Of a stretch of 64,000 bases of DNA, positions 31,632-44,713 are shown one piece after another. The notes beneath the pieces are model-generated. The model had not been told where the DNA came from. It worked only from the letters and a program-made list of their open reading frames with translations, and searched no databases. A program made the translations under genes and the position numbers. Source of the stretch: Pseudisothecium myosuroides (Eukaryota; Streptophyta; Bryopsida; Hypnales; Lembophyllaceae); assembly GCA_951799445.1 (NCBI GenBank), contig OX637292.1, positions 19,595,296 to 19,659,295 on the forward strand. Direction: 5' to 3'. Each line of letters starts with the position of its first letter. Within the stretch, counting starts at the first letter, position 1.

Positions 31632-34600
31632 TCAGGATTGCCCTTCGCCACCCTTCAATTTACTATAAATCCCAATTTGCAAGTCTACGTAAGCATCCAC
31701 CTTCTCCAGTAGTTTGCTTCTGAGAATCGTTTTAGTCATCCCCTGCAATCAACCAAATAATTTATATCATCTGTATAATATAAATATCTGTTCCACAACA
31801 ATAAATTCTACACTTCGTTTTAGAAAAAATTAACTAGTCAAAGGAGTCCCAAAGCCGTTTAACAGTATCCCCTTACCTGAATTTTGTTCTCCCTATACTT
31901 CTTAATTTCCTTACGAGTGACAACTTCAGTCAGCTTGCTGCAAAACTTCTCTAAATCCTTATAATGTACCTGAAATCAGAATCAGCAGTGTCGTTAACAG
32001 GTTCACAAAGAAACCAGACTAGGCTGTAACTGACGTTAACATAAAATAAGCGACGGTGCAGAATCACAAAGAGCTTCAACTTACCAAGTGCTTCATCTCA
32101 ACCCGAGCACGGATCATGCCAGAAACCTGTAAATAATCCATAAGAGTAGAAAAAAATTAGAGATGGACTCACAGAGCTTCTCACACATGAACAGTGTCTT
32201 CACACAAATGAAAAGTTTCAAAGTATGAAGAGAGCAAGAGTTCTCACATGGTGGTGGAAGCTTGAACACTCAGGAGTCTCCCAGCTCATCTCCCTCTGCC
32301 CTTTGCCTTCTGGATGAGAGTTTCTCCCTTGCGTGCCATCCGGATGAGAGTATGCCTGTTGTGCAGACTCTCTACTGTCTGGTATACTACGGGAACGATT
32401 TACTACATTTGACTCATGTCCAGATATCCTTGTCCCGTGTTCATCTCTAAGAGAACGCGGAGGAGCTTCTACCCTTGTCCCGAGTTCATCTCTGTGAGAA
32501 CGCGGAGGAGCTTCTACTCTTGTCCCGTGTTCATCTCTGTGAGAACGCGGAGGAGCTTCTACTCTTGTCCCGTATTCGTCTCTGTGAGAACCTGGAGGAG
32601 CTTCGACTCTTGTCCCGTATTCATCTCTGTGAGAACCTGGAGGAGCTTCGACTCTTGTCCCGTGTTCATCTCTGTGTGAGCGTGGAGGAGCTTCGACTCT
32701 TGTCCCGTGATCATCTCTGTGTGAGCGTGGAGGAGCTTCTACTCTTGTCCCGTGTTCATCTCTGTGAGAACGTGGAGGAGCTTCGACTCTTGTCCCGCTC
32801 CTAGCAGAGCCAGGTGCAACCTCTGGGACCCCGCTGGAGATATTTTCTGATTTGCGACTACCTCGGAGGCTTGCGGGCGACATTCCTGGAACTGGAGGCT
32901 CTCCTGCCGCCTCTGATTCTCCGGGCTCAATACTTGCAGTTTTCACATGGCCAGGAAACCCATCCGACTGTCTGGGACCATTATGGCCCCAACTAGGTCG
33001 TACTGAAGGGGGAAGAGGCGGCGGTGGAGGTGCATACTGAGTCCCAGCATACATAGGACCACCCATTGGGTGCTGCATCAAAGCCCATTGCCCAGGAGGT
33101 ACAGCATGCATGGATGGCGCAGGCTGTCCTCGATTGTATGCGAAAGGTCCAGGATGCACAGCAACTGACTGCATTTGTAAGGGAACCTGCATAGGGTGCG
33201 GTCCAGCATAGGGTCTCTGAGAGACCGGAGGCAACTCATTACTATTAGGAACCCTCTGCACGCCCAAGTGCATGAGACCCGGAGGAATGGCTTGCCTTTG
33301 ACCTGGTAATCCTACCGGTATGTGACCTGGTAATGCTTGATGATGTTTCAAGCCCCCAGGATGAACGGGCGGAAAGGTACCCGAAGGTCGTCCAGGTATT
33401 CCTGGTGGTGCCGGGGACATTGAAACTCTTAATGAGAGGTCAGAAGGAACTGACACGGGTACTTGTTGCGATCCTGAAACTGCTGGAAGATGACGTACTG
33501 AACCGTGCAGCGATGCTGCTGCCGCCGAATTAGGTATTCCGAAAGCCGCACTGGCTGCAGCAACAGTTACAGTATCAGGAACGGTGTCCCAACGGCTGGG
33601 TCGTTTCCGTCTGGTAGCGGGAGGAGGGTTTGCCGCCTTCTCTTCCACTGCCCCTCCCTGCAAAGTGGGTGTCTGTTCAGCTGAATTATTAGCTGTTGAG
33701 CCCACTAGAGGAGAATCAATCGCTAACGGTGAGGAATGAGTCACAGATGCCTGCTGCAAAGGTGACTTGACGAGAGGCCTTTCAATGTTTACGACTGGTT
33801 TATGTGGGCGTGGTGGAACGTATAGTTTCCTAAAGTCACGGGCCATCCTCTGAACCTGCATCATTAAGAACGAGGATCAATACAACACCAGAAAGAGAGC
33901 TTTCTTTCCATGTTCAGAGGAAAACTGTCCTGCAGTTTTGATTACTAGTACACGGATCATGCTGAAGGACTATTTCGTCAAAAAATTGCACAATTATATC
34001 TCCCAGTGTTCAAAAGAACTAAAATAACTAATAGCCCTGGACTAAAGCTAGAAACCATGTATCCCAAAACCTGGCAAAGTGCGTTTTCACAATGCTCAAG
34101 CCCCTAGACACACAAGGTTCCTTACCATACTGAACACTTGTGATCGATATGAGTGAGGAAAGGAACTGAAAAATAGCACAACACTCCAGTTGGACTGAAT
34201 AGTACCTCCGTATCATCATGCCTCGAAAGGTCAAAGAGCGTGTCGGAGAAGCTGCACATATATCAAAATTACGATCAGAGTACTGTTCAACATCTCCAAT
34301 AGACAATGAACCCATAATTCAGACGTACCCAGGCTAAGAACCCAGATGATTGCAAAATGTCGTATGAAAGCAGGAGACAGAGCAAAAAATAATCAATCCA
34401 GTAAATAAACAATGAGATCTACCACTCTGTGCCCGATCGAGGGGGACTGTAAATGTGTTCCACAGTCAAGACTCTGTTTTTTGCGAGATGATCCAAAACC
34501 TGTCGACAGGGAATTTAAATATAAATCAGTACGAGTATTCTCAGATCGTACGAAAGTAAGAAAATTCAGAGAACAATCAATCTAATATCAATTATACAAA

Positions 34601-37600
34601 TTGACGCAATCAGTGCCTGATGAAATTGCAGCAACTAAATCTAAATTCTGATTCGTGAAAAATAGATATGCAAAACCAAGTGAAAAATAGATAAACAAAG
34701 TGTAGTTGAACACCTTTAACAGCTTGCGAAGGATAGGTCTCTTTTCAAAAGACTTCCGGAACTGCTTGAGCAAGTTGTGGAACATCTGTAAACCTGCAAC
34801 TCCACCTCGCCATTAGCAATCCGAAACTAAACCGTTCACAGTGCATAATCCGAGTTCGATCATAGAGCTCCATTTCATAGATAGGATATGCTACTCCAGA
34901 CCTAGTATGAACTTGCCGAGACAAAACCAATGTATGAATCTGAAAATGAGAATGCATTCACAGAATAGAATTGCAAGAACTAACAGAACGGGCATTTGGA
35001 CCCATACCATTCTTGTTCATGATGTCCTTCAGCAAACTCAACTTCTGAGTCTTGAGAAGTGCCTCCAAAAGCATCGACAGGTCACGAGCACTGCAGCATT
35101 GAAAAGACGCTTGAGAATTGTTCCCATTCTGCTCCCCATAGATTCCTATTGACGCGCAAACTCATTAACAAAATTATAGTAAATGACAACAAACCTGCAA
35201 GCGGCAGCCCCATTTACAGTGCCACCCGAGGCTGCTGTAAGCACCAATAGCTTCAGGTATTGTTTTGCAGCATCCTGCAACCACAAGTTTCCGTCATGTT
35301 AGGAGTTAAAAGAAGTCCAGGAATGAGCACGACAAGTTATAAAGCAACACTCCACGCAGTTTAATATTCAATTCTTCGTAGAACTTAAGAGCAGATGCAC
35401 GGATGAAGAATTGATGTAGAGGACATCGATGACTTACCCTTTTAAGTCCTCCAGACTCATATGTTAGTTCTCCTAATTTTCCTTCGACTGCAGAACAAGA
35501 GCAGAACATTAGAAAAAGAAAACCGTATAAGTCCGCAGGGTTGATCACTTCAAGCCAACATGCTCGAATGTGTATTTAGCTCGTGCATATCCATCTCCAC
35601 AAAACCAGTATCGACAAAATACATTAAGCATGCTTGTACACAGAAGCTCACTTGAGTGTAACACATGCGGCAAACAGGTATGATACATAACTGGCAGTAA
35701 CAGGACATCTTTAAGGAGACAATAGCAATCGTCACTTCCTCAATAACATGATGTCACAAGCAAGGCATAAAGTAATCAAAGAAAAACATGAACGTGATGA
35801 GGAATGTGGAAAGTCATCAGTATCCTACCATCGCTGTGGTATGTATTGCGGCTGCCAAAACGAGACCCAGCAAAAAGTTTCGACGGTGCTGGCGCGTGGC
35901 TGCCTATTTTAGAACTTGCGGCAGTCTTCACTCGCCTCTTTCTCTTTGGCCTTTCCATATCTTTAGCCGGTCCTGAGTAGAACTTGCGTTTGACACCTCC
36001 GAGTTTCTCATACCTGCTGTCACTGACTGCAATCATTCTTGCTTTTTTTACAGTCCCTTCCTTTATTTTGTCATCAAGTTCTTCATCGCTTTCTGCATGT
36101 AACATGATGGGCTCTGGATCTTCCCCCTCATCACTATCAATATCCACAACGTTCTGTGGAGTGTCTGGATCCACCCCAATAAAACCCCGGCATTTGCTCG
36201 CACCACACTCACACTTCTTGGCATCGGCACCACCAACACGGACGAAGTTGTAATCAAAAGTGATCTCCTCTCCCTGTTTAGCAACGATATGAAAAAGATG
36301 AATCAATCGCCAGATACGTAAAGCGTCTTAAATGCTAACAAAACGAATGCTGTATTCAATGATCACAAGCTCAAAAATTCACCAGAATCCTACAAAGAAC
36401 AGTGCAAGGTGTACCTCTTTTAAGTCACGGATAGCAAAAAGCCCAATGCAGACTTCCCCATCCACCATCCACTACAATCAATCACACCTCAAGTGAGAAA
36501 GACAGCACATCCAATTAAGAAGATCCTCACTCGGTTTCATATATCACAAGCTACTGCCAACAGCTGACCACTATACATCATAGTAATGCGACTTGCCCAT
36601 AAACGACTGGTGGAATGGCAAAAGTTTGGCCTTACCAAGGGCGTTCAGACTCGTAAAGAATATACAATCAAGAAAAACTTCTGCCTACTCTCGTGATTAC
36701 CAATGAAGAAATCTCCGGGAAAAGCGAACAAGGCATTGACGACAATGACAGCACCTTGTAATAGCAGTGTCATACCACTCAATAATACAACATGAACTTG
36801 GGTACCTTTTCCGTCTGACAGTTGGGTTCACAACTGTGATTGATGAAACGTCCCAAGTTGCCTTTGCTGCAAGCGTCAATAATCTGCAAGAACAATTCCT
36901 CTCATGCGCTAATGAGTCTCAATTCAGACTGATACAATAATATGCATCCTCGGTGGTCAAAAATCTCACGTAGACTTTGAGTCCTCTTTTCTAAACAGTT
37001 TAAACTATATTTGGGACAACGCGACAATGACAGAACTTATTTGACTTGTGACAACTGGGGTGTAAGATATTATTAAAAAACTGGAGATACTGCTGACAGT
37101 CGACATTTTTACAAGACTGTAGTTACCATAGGAAGATATAAAATTACCTCATTAGCACTCAAAGTCATGAAATAGAAATGCTTTTGAGAATTTAAAGAAT
37201 AATCCTTCTGCCTGTCTTCAAATGATGCCATGTCCAGCACCTGGAGGTAAAAAAATCAGGAGGTGTGCTTCAGCCCGTTCATGATAGTTCAACAGAAGTT
37301 GACAATTAAGATCCAGTTAGTTGCACAACAAGACCCAAGTGGAAAGTACAGGCACAGATAGGAGGTACCAAAATCAGAAACTCAACAGGCATTATCTGGT
37401 TAACAATCAGGATCTACCTTATCTGGCACTTCTGCTAACAAGGTTCTTGGCAAAATGCAGACTAAGCGAAAAAAAATACTTGCCCGAAGAAAGGACATAC
37501 CTCCCCAACATACTCTATGATAAATGAACCCCTTGGTATGTTCTCCAGAGCCCGAAGCCCATGACCCTTTTTCCCACATCGGAATAATTCCACATTTGCA

Positions 37601-40600
37601 TAACACCGCTTTTGAAACTGCATCATATTACACGTCAAGTTCCATGTAACAAACATTCTTTCCACCCAAAAGATAGAATACAAATTTTAAGCAAAAGCTA
37701 TTGGGATGTCGCAATCTATAAGCACAAAGTCATTAAGAGATCCGAATGATCACCTGCTGATTTGTGCACAATGATCCACAAGGACATTGTTGTGGCAAAC
37801 ACTCAACATTGAGCATTCGATTTAGGCAGTCTTCACCGCAGCCCACTTCTCCGGGTTTAGGGGGAGCACATTGGCATACCATTGCCTGATAGAAAGCACA
37901 AAAGAAGGGCTTAATCAGCCAAACACAGAAACTCTCATTCCTAGAAATACATCATCTGTTCCACAGATAGACAAGAAATCCTGTAAATGAATTCATATTC
38001 AGACCCACCTCATCAGCATCCTGGTGTTTTTGACTGCGGTGCTTGAAAATATTTCGCTTTATCAGCGTCCACACAGCTTGGCCATTCTCTGTCAGGGCTA
38101 AACAATCCATCTCAAATGTCCCATATATATATACACAATCCAAGTCATTATGAAAGTATAAACAGCTGAACTACATTTATAAATCACAAGCCATTCAATA
38201 AAATTAACAAAGGACCGTACCAGTGTGAACACTGGGTTTTGAAAACAAAATCTTCCATACCTTGTATACCATTGTACAAAGGCCTAGAATCACAAGTTGC
38301 GTCCACATCATCATCTTCATCACAGAAGGAACTTTCGGAGATTCCAAGCTCTCTATTTATTTCTTCGTTGCTTTTCACTTGAAGGATAGAGCAGTCTGCA
38401 AATTTTTTGTTTGGATTCTCCTTACATGACCTGCCAAAAGCAATTCAGTCTAGACTTTGATTACAGAATCAAAAAAAATTAAAACTCCAACAAGACTTGT
38501 TGCTAACAAAATCAATAAACCCGTGCCCAACAATAGACTTATCCTGTCCGACACCGGGATGCTGTTCTCAAGACCTTAGTTTACACGATGACCGACTAAC
38601 ATCTACTGATGTGACAAACTTCAAATATCACATACCAAGCAATGAGCACATAGTATGTGCGATGACCGTGTCCACAACAATTGTCATGGAAAAGGTCTGG
38701 TAGTTCACTTATAGATTAACAGTTAAAACTCAAGTAGGCTTATCCTTCATCTGGGTCTTTAAAAGCGGGTCCCTTGCTTTTTGATTCACAACCCTCTCCT
38801 CCAAACTAAATCAAGAAAGTCAAATCTTAGAGATCTATGGCTGTCCCAAAGGTTGTGGGGAGGACGGGAATATGTCCGATAACCGACTCGAACCTAGAGG
38901 CCCTTGTCCAGTTATCTAGTACTAACATGCTGTTCCTCTTTGGTTAATAGTTACAACTCAATTCAAAAGTCAAATCGTTTAAGATCATAGATATGGGAAA
39001 GTTAAAACCCACTTAAATATCCAAAACCACTATCCAAAGTCCAAGTGAATTGCCAGATCAATTTACAAAACACTACCCAACACATACTTGCCAACTGATG
39101 CCTAACAATAACCTTATCCTTCCTTCAAAGGACAAGATCCAAAAGGTACACCCCAATTCTGACCACCGAATGAGTTCAAACTACAAACAAAATCAAGTGG
39201 AAATGTCATATTAATTACTCTAAATAGAATCTAGAGTGTCAGCAACTCGAACCCAGACTGGTTCCTGCATTCGTACAGCCCTAGATCCAATCTAAAACAT
39301 TTGATCGCTCAGTCACCACCATTCAGAAATAACACAGAAATCAGTCATAACTATGGTAGCAAGTTGTAATCAGTTCAGGAAAGCGGAAATAAAAATTACC
39401 AGTAGGCATTCGTTTCCCCTATCTTCTCAGCAAGATCCACCGGAATGCTGCGCCATTTTCTACAATCATCGCACTTAACCCATCCGGCTTTTGAGTTGAT
39501 GCCAACACTCTCATCCATCTTCTCACTGGTAGTATTAATATCACCCTCAGTAACTCCACTTGAATCGTCTTCTCCACCAACGGCATGCCTTGAGAGACTT
39601 CGTCTAACCTCTGCGAAAAAAAAAATCAAATCATTTGAAAGGGATTTATCGAATTAATAATAAATAAATAAAACTTTAAATACTTTTAGAAAAGAAATCC
39701 ATCTCTGTGTTCACATAGGTCAATAAAGAACGAGCAACTCACCAGCTTTGCATTCAACCTTCAAGGCGCTTGGAACACCACCATCACGCACGCTTATCTC
39801 TTGATTGACTGATTTAAGTGAGTCAGATTTTCTGCCAAGCTGCAGAAGGTCTTCTCCTTCACCTGATAATATACAAAAAAAAAAAAATTACTTTAACCTC
39901 ATCAACGCCAACTTCAGAAATTACCTGCCCCTTCACCTTCATGGCCCATTACCAGACTAACCATGTACAAGTCATCGAGCCCTTCAACTTACCTTTGACT
40001 TCATTAAATACTTACAATTCCGGTTGCTCCCACTTCAAATTGAAAAGACACTTCGAAAACCTATGCTTCAATCTATTTCATCATAAGCAACACATATTTC
40101 AGATAGCTTACGAGCATACGTGACTTAGTCGCAAATATGTTACCTGATCCCTGACTGGCAATTTCTGAAGTTGTTTGCAAAATCGCCCTTCTCTCTAGAA
40201 CGATTGAAGACGCATTTTGCTGGTCATCGTTCCCATTCACTAACACCTGGGAGCTCAGAGCTAACATACTGCTTTTGGACGGAGATACCCTTGAAAATTT
40301 GGCCTCCGAACTGCTCCTACTTCCCACTTGATCATCATCTTCATGTGGCTTCTTAGAATGAATGGAAATCCCTTTCCTAGATTGCACGACAATAGTCTCT
40401 TCAACCAGCAATCCAGAGTTCGTAGCCATATGTACATCATTCAACGACGCCTCAGATGCGAGTTTTGATACACCTGCAAACAGTATAAGGAAATCAAACA
40501 CCTTCGCAACGACCGGCATGGACAGTGGTACAGTTTGCGAAGAAACAACAGAAACTTCTGCAGATTTACATTATTGTCATATGACACCGCGCACGAACAC

Positions 40601-41829
40601 AAAACCGGAAGTGGCAGATCGAGCACTAGAAAAGGAGACAAAAGACAGGATAACCCCATTTGAAGCTTACCACCTCCTGCGTTGTCACCAGACGTGGCCT
40701 TACAGTCTTTGTCTTCGCATGTGGCTGTAGTGTGCTCAACACCATCCCGAGAGGTCACAGAACTCGAGTCCTCCCCATCATTCCCATTTAATTTCGATCC
40801 GTCCTCCCCACTTAATTTCGGTCCATCCTCCCCTACATTCGAGGTACTATAACTACCTCTAGAAGCACCCTCCTCTTTGAGATCAGACTCCACAGGTTCT
40901 GTCTCATGTCCGGTCAGGATTTTGCAGGCTTGAAGAGTGATTTCACAACGTGCTTGAACGATCGATAGGGTTACGAGTTCCTCATCAACAGATTTCTCTG
41001 GGCCTGTGCCTTCAATGCTTACGTTGATGAGTCTGGTTTGTTCTACCCTATTCCCTTCTTTCGTCAGGTTAGCTTCAAGTAAATCATCCACTTGGGTTTC
41101 AATCTTTTCCTCAGTCTCTATTTTAGAGGTACTCGGAACCTCGTTGTGAATTGCATTCTCTTCTGGATGAAGGATCACAATATTTTGAAGATTTTCGAAT
41201 ATGTTACTATCACAGAAATCGCCTCTTGAGTCCACGAGGGGTCTGACAGATTCAGCAACATCTATATCGTCACAAGGGGAGTCATCCAAGACGTCAACGC
41301 CCTCCAATTTCACGACTTTGGCCGCATTCTCTTTCCCGTTAACATGCGGCAATGTCGGTTCCCCGCAGATCGAGACGCTACGTGCTAGAATACCATCGCC
41401 GTCAGGACTAGCTCCTAAATCCGCAGATTTTGTGGCCAGTTCCAGAGAAACAGACTCGACGATCACTTCATTCTTCAGTTCCTCAACCGAATCTCCAATG
41501 CTTTGCACACTCTCAAGCACTGGAGCCTTCTTCCGCCTACCCCTTTTGCCGCTTCCTGACGATTGCTTACTAACAGGTAGGCTCCCATCACCTGATCCTG
41601 TAGTTCCTAAAGCGCCCTTTCCCCTGAGACGGGAGCTTCGCCGTCTTCCGTCATTCGAGCGAGGAATCTCAGATGCCGTTCCAAGGTCAGGAATTTCCTT
41701 CCTCAGATTCGATTCTAGCTGCTGTATATCCCCTGTCTCTGGCATGATCCCTTCCTGTAAATTTGCGAGGCCTGACTCATCCCGATTGTCCCTTCCGTCA
41801 GGGTCTGCATAATGTACAGTAGGAGCCAT
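31632..41829 (-). CDS. ASHH2: Histone H3K36 methyltransferase, ASHH2/SDG8/EFS type (22 exons)
   Basis: Exons (5' to 3'): 41829-40671, 40473-40144, 39862-39743, 39610-39400, 38430-38261, 38088-38009, 37885-37754, 37617-37501, 37240-37148, 36883-36806, 36471-36415, 36273-35829, 35487-35438, 35274-35195, 35090-35008, 34793-34714, 34499-34423, 34251-34206, 33855-32248, 32126-32085, 31969-31877, 31742-31632. All introns are GT-AG and phases agree, giving 1753 residues. Domains: disordered acidic N-terminus (1-570); CW zinc finger 578-622 ([12 protein letters not shown]583, C586, C609, C620), which in this family reads H3K4me; AWS 691-734 ([18 protein letters not shown]); SET ~735-860 with NHSCEPNC at 819-826 and [10 protein letters not shown]; post-[13 protein letters not shown] at 870-879. 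The C-terminus has basic RRKRPSRWD (1218-1226), a Pro-rich stretch, a 15-residue repeat array and a helical end. Nuclear H3K36 methylation with elongating polymerase is the family role; Arabidopsis ASHH2 affects flowering and branching. The ATG follows an acceptor-like ACAG, so a 5' UTR intron is likely. Confidence 0.9.
32416..32805 (-). repeat. Coding 45-bp minisatellite in the methyltransferase gene
   Basis: AGGAGCTTC(T/G)AC recurs at 32461, 32506, 32551, 32596, 32641, 32686, 32731 and 32776, an exact 45-bp period. On the coding strand it gives eight copies of [15 protein letters not shown] with small changes (R/G, E/D, H/Y/L), at about residues 1488-1616. The charge pattern is regular and the region is probably disordered. 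Every copy keeps the frame. Confidence 0.92.
38800..38900 (-). repeat. Possible tRNA-type SINE remnant in a methyltransferase intron
   Basis: On the minus strand, GGTTCGAGTCGG (near the B-box GGTTCGANNCC) lies downstream of ACTAGATAACTGG, an A-box-like word at about the right distance. There is no cloverleaf and no clear 3' tail. It lies in the 970-bp intron between 39399 and 38431. Confidence 0.25.
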
Positions 41830-43235
41830 ACCTGTGTAAAAAGTCACTTGTAGACCTAGCCCTCACAATCTGATATCGTCTTCCACTCAACCTCTGTATT
41901 CTTCTTCCCAGAGTGGAATGCAAGCTCTCCATCAACCCTCAAAGATACAACCAAGGGTGGTCCATGCCTCATGGCAACTCAGAGTCAACTGTCCTTGCGT
42001 CAAAAAAACGATTGCAACCTTTATTGCTTCAATGCACCCCTGCGCTCCACAACCTACAGTTGTAAATCGGCTAACAACACGATAAGGAAACAATTGCTCG
42101 ATTTTCTTACAAAAGCATGTCTAATCAGGCTTTATTCACAAGCCGACCCCCATCAAACAAGTACACTCTCCTCTTCGCGAAGGAATTCGAAAATGAAGTT
42201 TGGACCTAAAATGGAAAATTTTCAAAAAGCAACGCACGCACGATTGCTGCACTTCTTCGTAATCCTCCATCATCCCTACAATACTTGACAACCCCTGCCT
42301 GATCGCTCTTTCTTTGCAATCGAACCCTTGTCTACCACGTCAACTCTTCTCTTCGCGAAAAATTTCGAACAAAGAGATTGGACCTAAAATCCGAAAACGA
42401 AGTTTGAACCTCACATCAGAATTAACCTAAATCCACCGCACGAACAACTGCTACACCCCTCCGTAATCCTCCATTATCCTCCACTTTACACACGCACGAC
42501 ACAAGCCTACCACAACTAGTCACGCACTCCAGCAACGTCCGACATTCCTAGAATGCAAATTTAATAATTAGGGTTTCAGAATCCGCGTAATAGACTTTCT
42601 TTCGGCTCCTCCAGTCCACTGCCCCTTGGCAGAGCAACAAATTCCACGCGCCTAAAATATAATATAATAAACCTCGACCTCTCACACTCTCTCGGTCTCT
42701 CTCTCCCTGTCTCCCTCGCTCCTCCCTCTCTTCATCTCCTACCGACACGCCAAAGCACCCCGGCTCCCTCCATGCACGGGCGACCTTCCCAGGTGAACAT
42801 CCCAACATCACACACTCTCCATCATCATCGACCTAAACCACTAGAATCCCAAACACCGCCCCACCCAAACACTCAAAACAGAAACAAAAACAACAAGGAA
42901 CCGCATCACGCACCTTGCATCATCATCATCATCCCCATGCGCGCTTCCTCGTTCTCCCCACGCCTGGGCTCCCCGCAGCGGCTCCGGCTTCCGCGGCGCA
43001 TCCTCACATCGGCCCCGGAGGAAACCGAATCAGGCCTGCAATCCACTCTAACCTACAGCCAGCCCGTGAACGTGCATGAGAGAGACGCATGTGACGAAGG
43101 CAGGGAGCGAGTCGGGGAATGAGCACAGGATGTGGAGAATATCGGAGGAATCCAGAACGAGTGCGACTGAGGTGAAGGCCGTCGCTGCAACAGAAGAAGA
43201 AGAGGAGCAGCAGCAGCAGCGCAGTTAAGCTAAGT
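41830..43235 (-). promoter_or_regulatory. 5' leader and promoter region of the methyltransferase gene
   Basis: No coding sequence. On the minus strand there is a GA-rich stretch at about 42745-42680 (GAGAGAGAGACC type), common in plant 5' leaders, then a telo-box AAACCCTAA at 42576-42568. Telo-boxes are bound by TRB/TBP-like factors and are frequent in leaders of housekeeping genes. An acceptor-like TTTTTACACAG just before the ATG implies a leader intron; its donor was not settled. The region upstream of 42950 is GC-richer. The start site is not fixed. Confidence 0.5.
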
Positions 43236-43445
43236 GTGAAGCTAAGCTATGGTGGCTATGGCGAAGCCCGTGCACGACGCTGCCCCCGGCCACCCCAGCA
43301 AAGGTGGATGCCAAAAGCCCAATCAATCGCCGCTAAGGGAAGGCAAGTGCCGAACTCGGGCTTCTTTCGGAAGCACCGGCAGCCACTTGAATTCCTCTGC
43401 AACGACGCCTCCTGCCCTCAGTCACTGCCAGTCTTTTCCGTTCTG

Positions 43446-43493
43446 CTCCGTCGTCGTCGTCGTCGTCGCTGTAGTCGTCGTCGTCGTCGTCCT
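43446..43493. repeat. (GTC)n microsatellite
   Basis: Two runs of GTC triplets separated by GCTGTA. They create long Val/Arg-rich ORFs on the plus strand that are artefacts. Confidence 0.85.
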
Positions 43494-43837
43494 TGTCACT
43501 TCAGGAGTATTTATTAGGCCTGAATTAGACGGGGGGCTACTAAATACGGAGTAGTATGTATGGGTAGGGCTACACTGATTTTTGCTTGTTAGTGAGGGAG
43601 GAAATTAGCCTCGCTTGAAAAAAAATGGGGGGGAATTGGTACAATATATATAATATTTCAACCTACACTAATTGAAAATAATGCAACTTTGGTAAATTAG
43701 TGTCACATGTATTATAAGGACAAATCAATTGCAGTGGTTGGTTTTCATAACATTGTTAACCAAGTCGGGGGGGTCCCTTTTGCTTCCACGAAAAGCGAGA
43801 GTCCTCCAGTGTTGAAAGTTCCGAAAAATATGTTGTA

Positions 43838-44711
43838 CAGTGCCCTCTAGAAAGTAAGGTAACTCCAATTTCGCCTTGGAGGTGTATCTTTCAAAATTTG
43901 CCCTTTTCGGACCTAATTTTCAAAATTAACTTATTGAATCTATTGTTTTATGCAATCTTCATCAACATGCCAAATTTCAATTTCAAAAAACAAAATTTTT
44001 ATTTTTGGTGCATTGTTTTGTGAGTTTTTCATTGTGTAACAAAATAATTGATTGAAAAATATTTGTGATGAATTTTTTTAATTTTATTGTACAAATATTT
44101 AAGAAACGTCAATGTGCACATTTCACTTTTAGGGAAAACTTACATTACCTAGGAAAAAATTTACACTATAGGAAATTCAATGTCAAAGAATCACTAATAT
44201 AAAATTTGCACAACAAATTTGTCTAAATTATAATTAGGTTTTCACAAACCAATTGCACCATCATACTCAAAGGTATAGAAGTAGTCATAATATAAGGTTC
44301 AATTACTAAAATATAATTGCAATTTAAAGATATCTATTTCATAAAATTTGGGAAGGCAACACCTTGACATTGAATTCTCTTTAGTCTAAATTTTTCCTTG
44401 GTAATGTAAGTTTTCTCTAAAAGTGAAATGTGCACATTGATGTTTCTTAAATATTTGCACAATAAAATTTAAAAAATTCATCAAAAATATTTTTCAATCA
44501 ATTATTTTGTAACACAATGAAAAACTCACAAAATAATTCACCCAAAATGAAATTTCTGTTTTTTGAAATTGAAGTTTGGCATGTTGATGAAGATTGTATA
44601 AAACCATAAATTTAATAGGTTAGTTTTGAAAATTAGGTTTGAAGAGGGCAAATTTTGAAAGATACACCTCCAAGTCGAAATTGGGGTTACCTTACTTTCT
44701 AGAGGGCACTG
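43838..44711. mobile_element. Mariner-type foldback element, 874 bp
   Basis: Ends CAGTGCCCTCTAGAAAGTAA and its complement, flanked by TA on both sides (43836-43837, 44712-44713). Arms of about 380 bp match with scattered differences, leaving a central loop near 44220-44340. TA target site plus CAGTG ends fit Tc1/mariner-type DNA transposons. No transposase ORF. Confidence 0.85.
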
Positions 44712-44713
44712 TA

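Noticed and set aside
32416..32804. Plus-strand ORFs across the methyltransferase minisatellite
   Set aside because: The 45-bp period keeps several frames open; the minus-strand frame is the one that splices in phase into the gene.
38800..38900. A tRNA gene
   Set aside because: Only an internal-promoter-like pair of words; no acceptor stem or cloverleaf. Kept only as a weak SINE candidate.
43236..43554. Plus-strand ORFs of 93 and 101 codons upstream of the methyltransferase gene
   Set aside because: Half of each is a Val or Arg run made by the (GTC)n microsatellite; no domain and no splice or promoter support.
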